6,318 nucleotides of DNA, from contig DAOVWW010000095.1 of assembly GCA_030636465.1 (NCBI GenBank), positions 1 to 6,318 of the forward strand. Direction: 5' to 3'. Position 1 is the first letter of the stretch. Each line of letters starts with the position of its first letter. The position numbers and the translations under genes are program-made. This stretch comes from Gammaproteobacteria bacterium (GTDB lineage: Bacteria > Pseudomonadota > Gammaproteobacteria > BMS3Bbin11). This document shows positions 5,774-6,318 of the stretch, piece by piece. The notes below the pieces were generated by a model, which saw only the letters and a program-made list of their open reading frames with translations, had not been told where the DNA came from and did no database searches.

Positions 5774-6318
5774 CTCCATGGCTATGGCCTGGAGTTGTGT
5801 CTATGTGTCTTCTTATCACAAAGGCTATGACTGGTCTGACGGGGTGGAGCGGGGCTTGCGTGCCGAATTAGATGGGAAGTGTGAGCTGACTCAATTTGAT
5901 ATGGATACCAAACGTAATAAGGATGAGTCCTATAAAATAAAAAAAGCGCGTGAAATTGCGATAGAGATAAAGAAAATTAACCCTGATGTAATCATTACTT
6001 CAGATGACAATGCCGCCAAATATCTGATTGTTCCTTTCTTCAGAGGAGGAAAGACACCAGTGGTTTTTTGCGGCATTAACTGGACGGTCAAGGAATACGG
6101 GTTTCCGGCAAGCAATGTGACAGGAATGATCGAAGTTGCACCGGTCAAACCAATGTTGGAATGGGCGCATAGATTGACTCAATCAGGTAGTACGGGAGTA
6201 TACATAGGGGCAAACACGCTCACAGAGAAAAAAGATTATAATTTTTTTTCTAAAGCGGCAGCTGATCTGAATATTGAAATTGAAGCTATGCTGGTTGATG
6301 ATCAGGAGGAATGGAAAG
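5682..6318 (+). CDS. Exported ABC-type substrate-binding protein (ABC_sub_bind-like), 3' end outside window
   Basis: The first 212 residues are visible and the frame is open at the window edge. The N-terminus is a Sec signal peptide: basic residues K5, R13 and K15, hydrophobic core about 21-30, and a likely signal peptidase I cut after AMA (34-36). C21 has no lipobox context, so it is not an obvious lipoprotein. The mature part begins with VYVSSYHKGYDWSDGVERGL (40-59), then MDTKRN (74-79), NPDVIITSDDNAAKYLIVP (100-118), PVVFCGINW (126-134) and GFPASNVTGM (140-149). These motifs fit the periplasmic-binding-protein family often labelled ABC transporter substrate binding protein (PF04392-like). 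Members I recall often sit beside or within sensor kinase or GGDEF genes rather than permease genes, so a signalling role is possible. ATG 5682 is the most upstream ATG in frame after the stop at 5634-5636, but it lacks a good ribosome-binding site. Ligand unknown. Confidence 0.78.
   Translation, partial: MTNLKINTASLFRLKPFSQGCLVLILAFAYNSMAMAWSCVYVSSYHKGYDWSDGVERGLRAELDGKCELTQFDMDTKRNKDESYKIKKAREIAIEIKKINPDVIITSDDNAAKYLIVPFFRGGKTPVVFCGINWTVKEYGFPASNVTGMIEVAPVKPMLEWAHRLTQSGSTGVYIGANTLTEKKDYNFFSKAAADLNIEIEAMLVDDQEEWK

Noticed and set aside
5930..6182. Two overlapping minus-strand frames opposite the binding-protein gene
   Set aside because: The plus-strand frame there carries a signal peptide and recognisable binding-protein motifs; the minus-strand translations have none.

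Overview
The window looks like chromosomal DNA from a gammaproteobacterium. The dCTP deaminase is of the long-insert type I recall from Pseudomonas-like bacteria rather than the E. coli type. Chorismate synthase is close to the E. coli protein over its whole length, and the order aroC followed by an MFS transporter is one I remember from pseudomonads. This taxonomic reading rests on remembered protein similarity; the genus cannot be named from the sequence alone. There is no tRNA, rRNA, CRISPR array, transposase or phage gene.

Layout. Positions 1-171 hold the end of a dispersed palindromic repeat, a strong intrinsic terminator for a gene that lies outside the window, and the dcd ribosome-binding site. 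dcd (172-741, +) makes dUTP from dCTP. A complete second copy of the palindromic repeat (749-863) and a short leader follow. Next comes a same-strand block of three genes: aroC (935-2014), an HcaT-like 12-helix MFS transporter (2058-3236) and the U32-family tRNA hydroxylation protein trhP/yegQ (3270-4586). The gaps are only 43 and 33 nt with no terminator between them, so they are probably one operon. This block converges on a zinc-dependent histone-deacetylase-family hydrolase (4653-5588, -) across a short spacer filled by an inverted repeat built of TTTACG units. Divergent from the deacetylase, an exported ABC-type substrate-binding protein begins at 5682 (+) and runs off the window after 212 codons.

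How the genes fit together. dcd is pyrimidine nucleotide housekeeping. aroC makes chorismate, the precursor of prephenate, and TrhP-dependent tRNA 5-hydroxyuridine formation is reported to need prephenate. The aroC-trhP linkage is therefore metabolically sensible and is the most interesting functional connection here. The transporter between them has no assignable substrate. The deacetylase-family enzyme keeps all catalytic and zinc-binding residues, but its substrate cannot be read from sequence. The truncated binding protein belongs to a family I associate with membrane signalling genes, which may follow downstream.

I found no clear new system. The points most worth checking are the paired palindromic repeats around dcd, the aroC-trhP link, the hairpin at the convergent junction, and an overlapping 41-codon reading frame with a perfect Shine-Dalgarno sequence at the start of the binding-protein gene.
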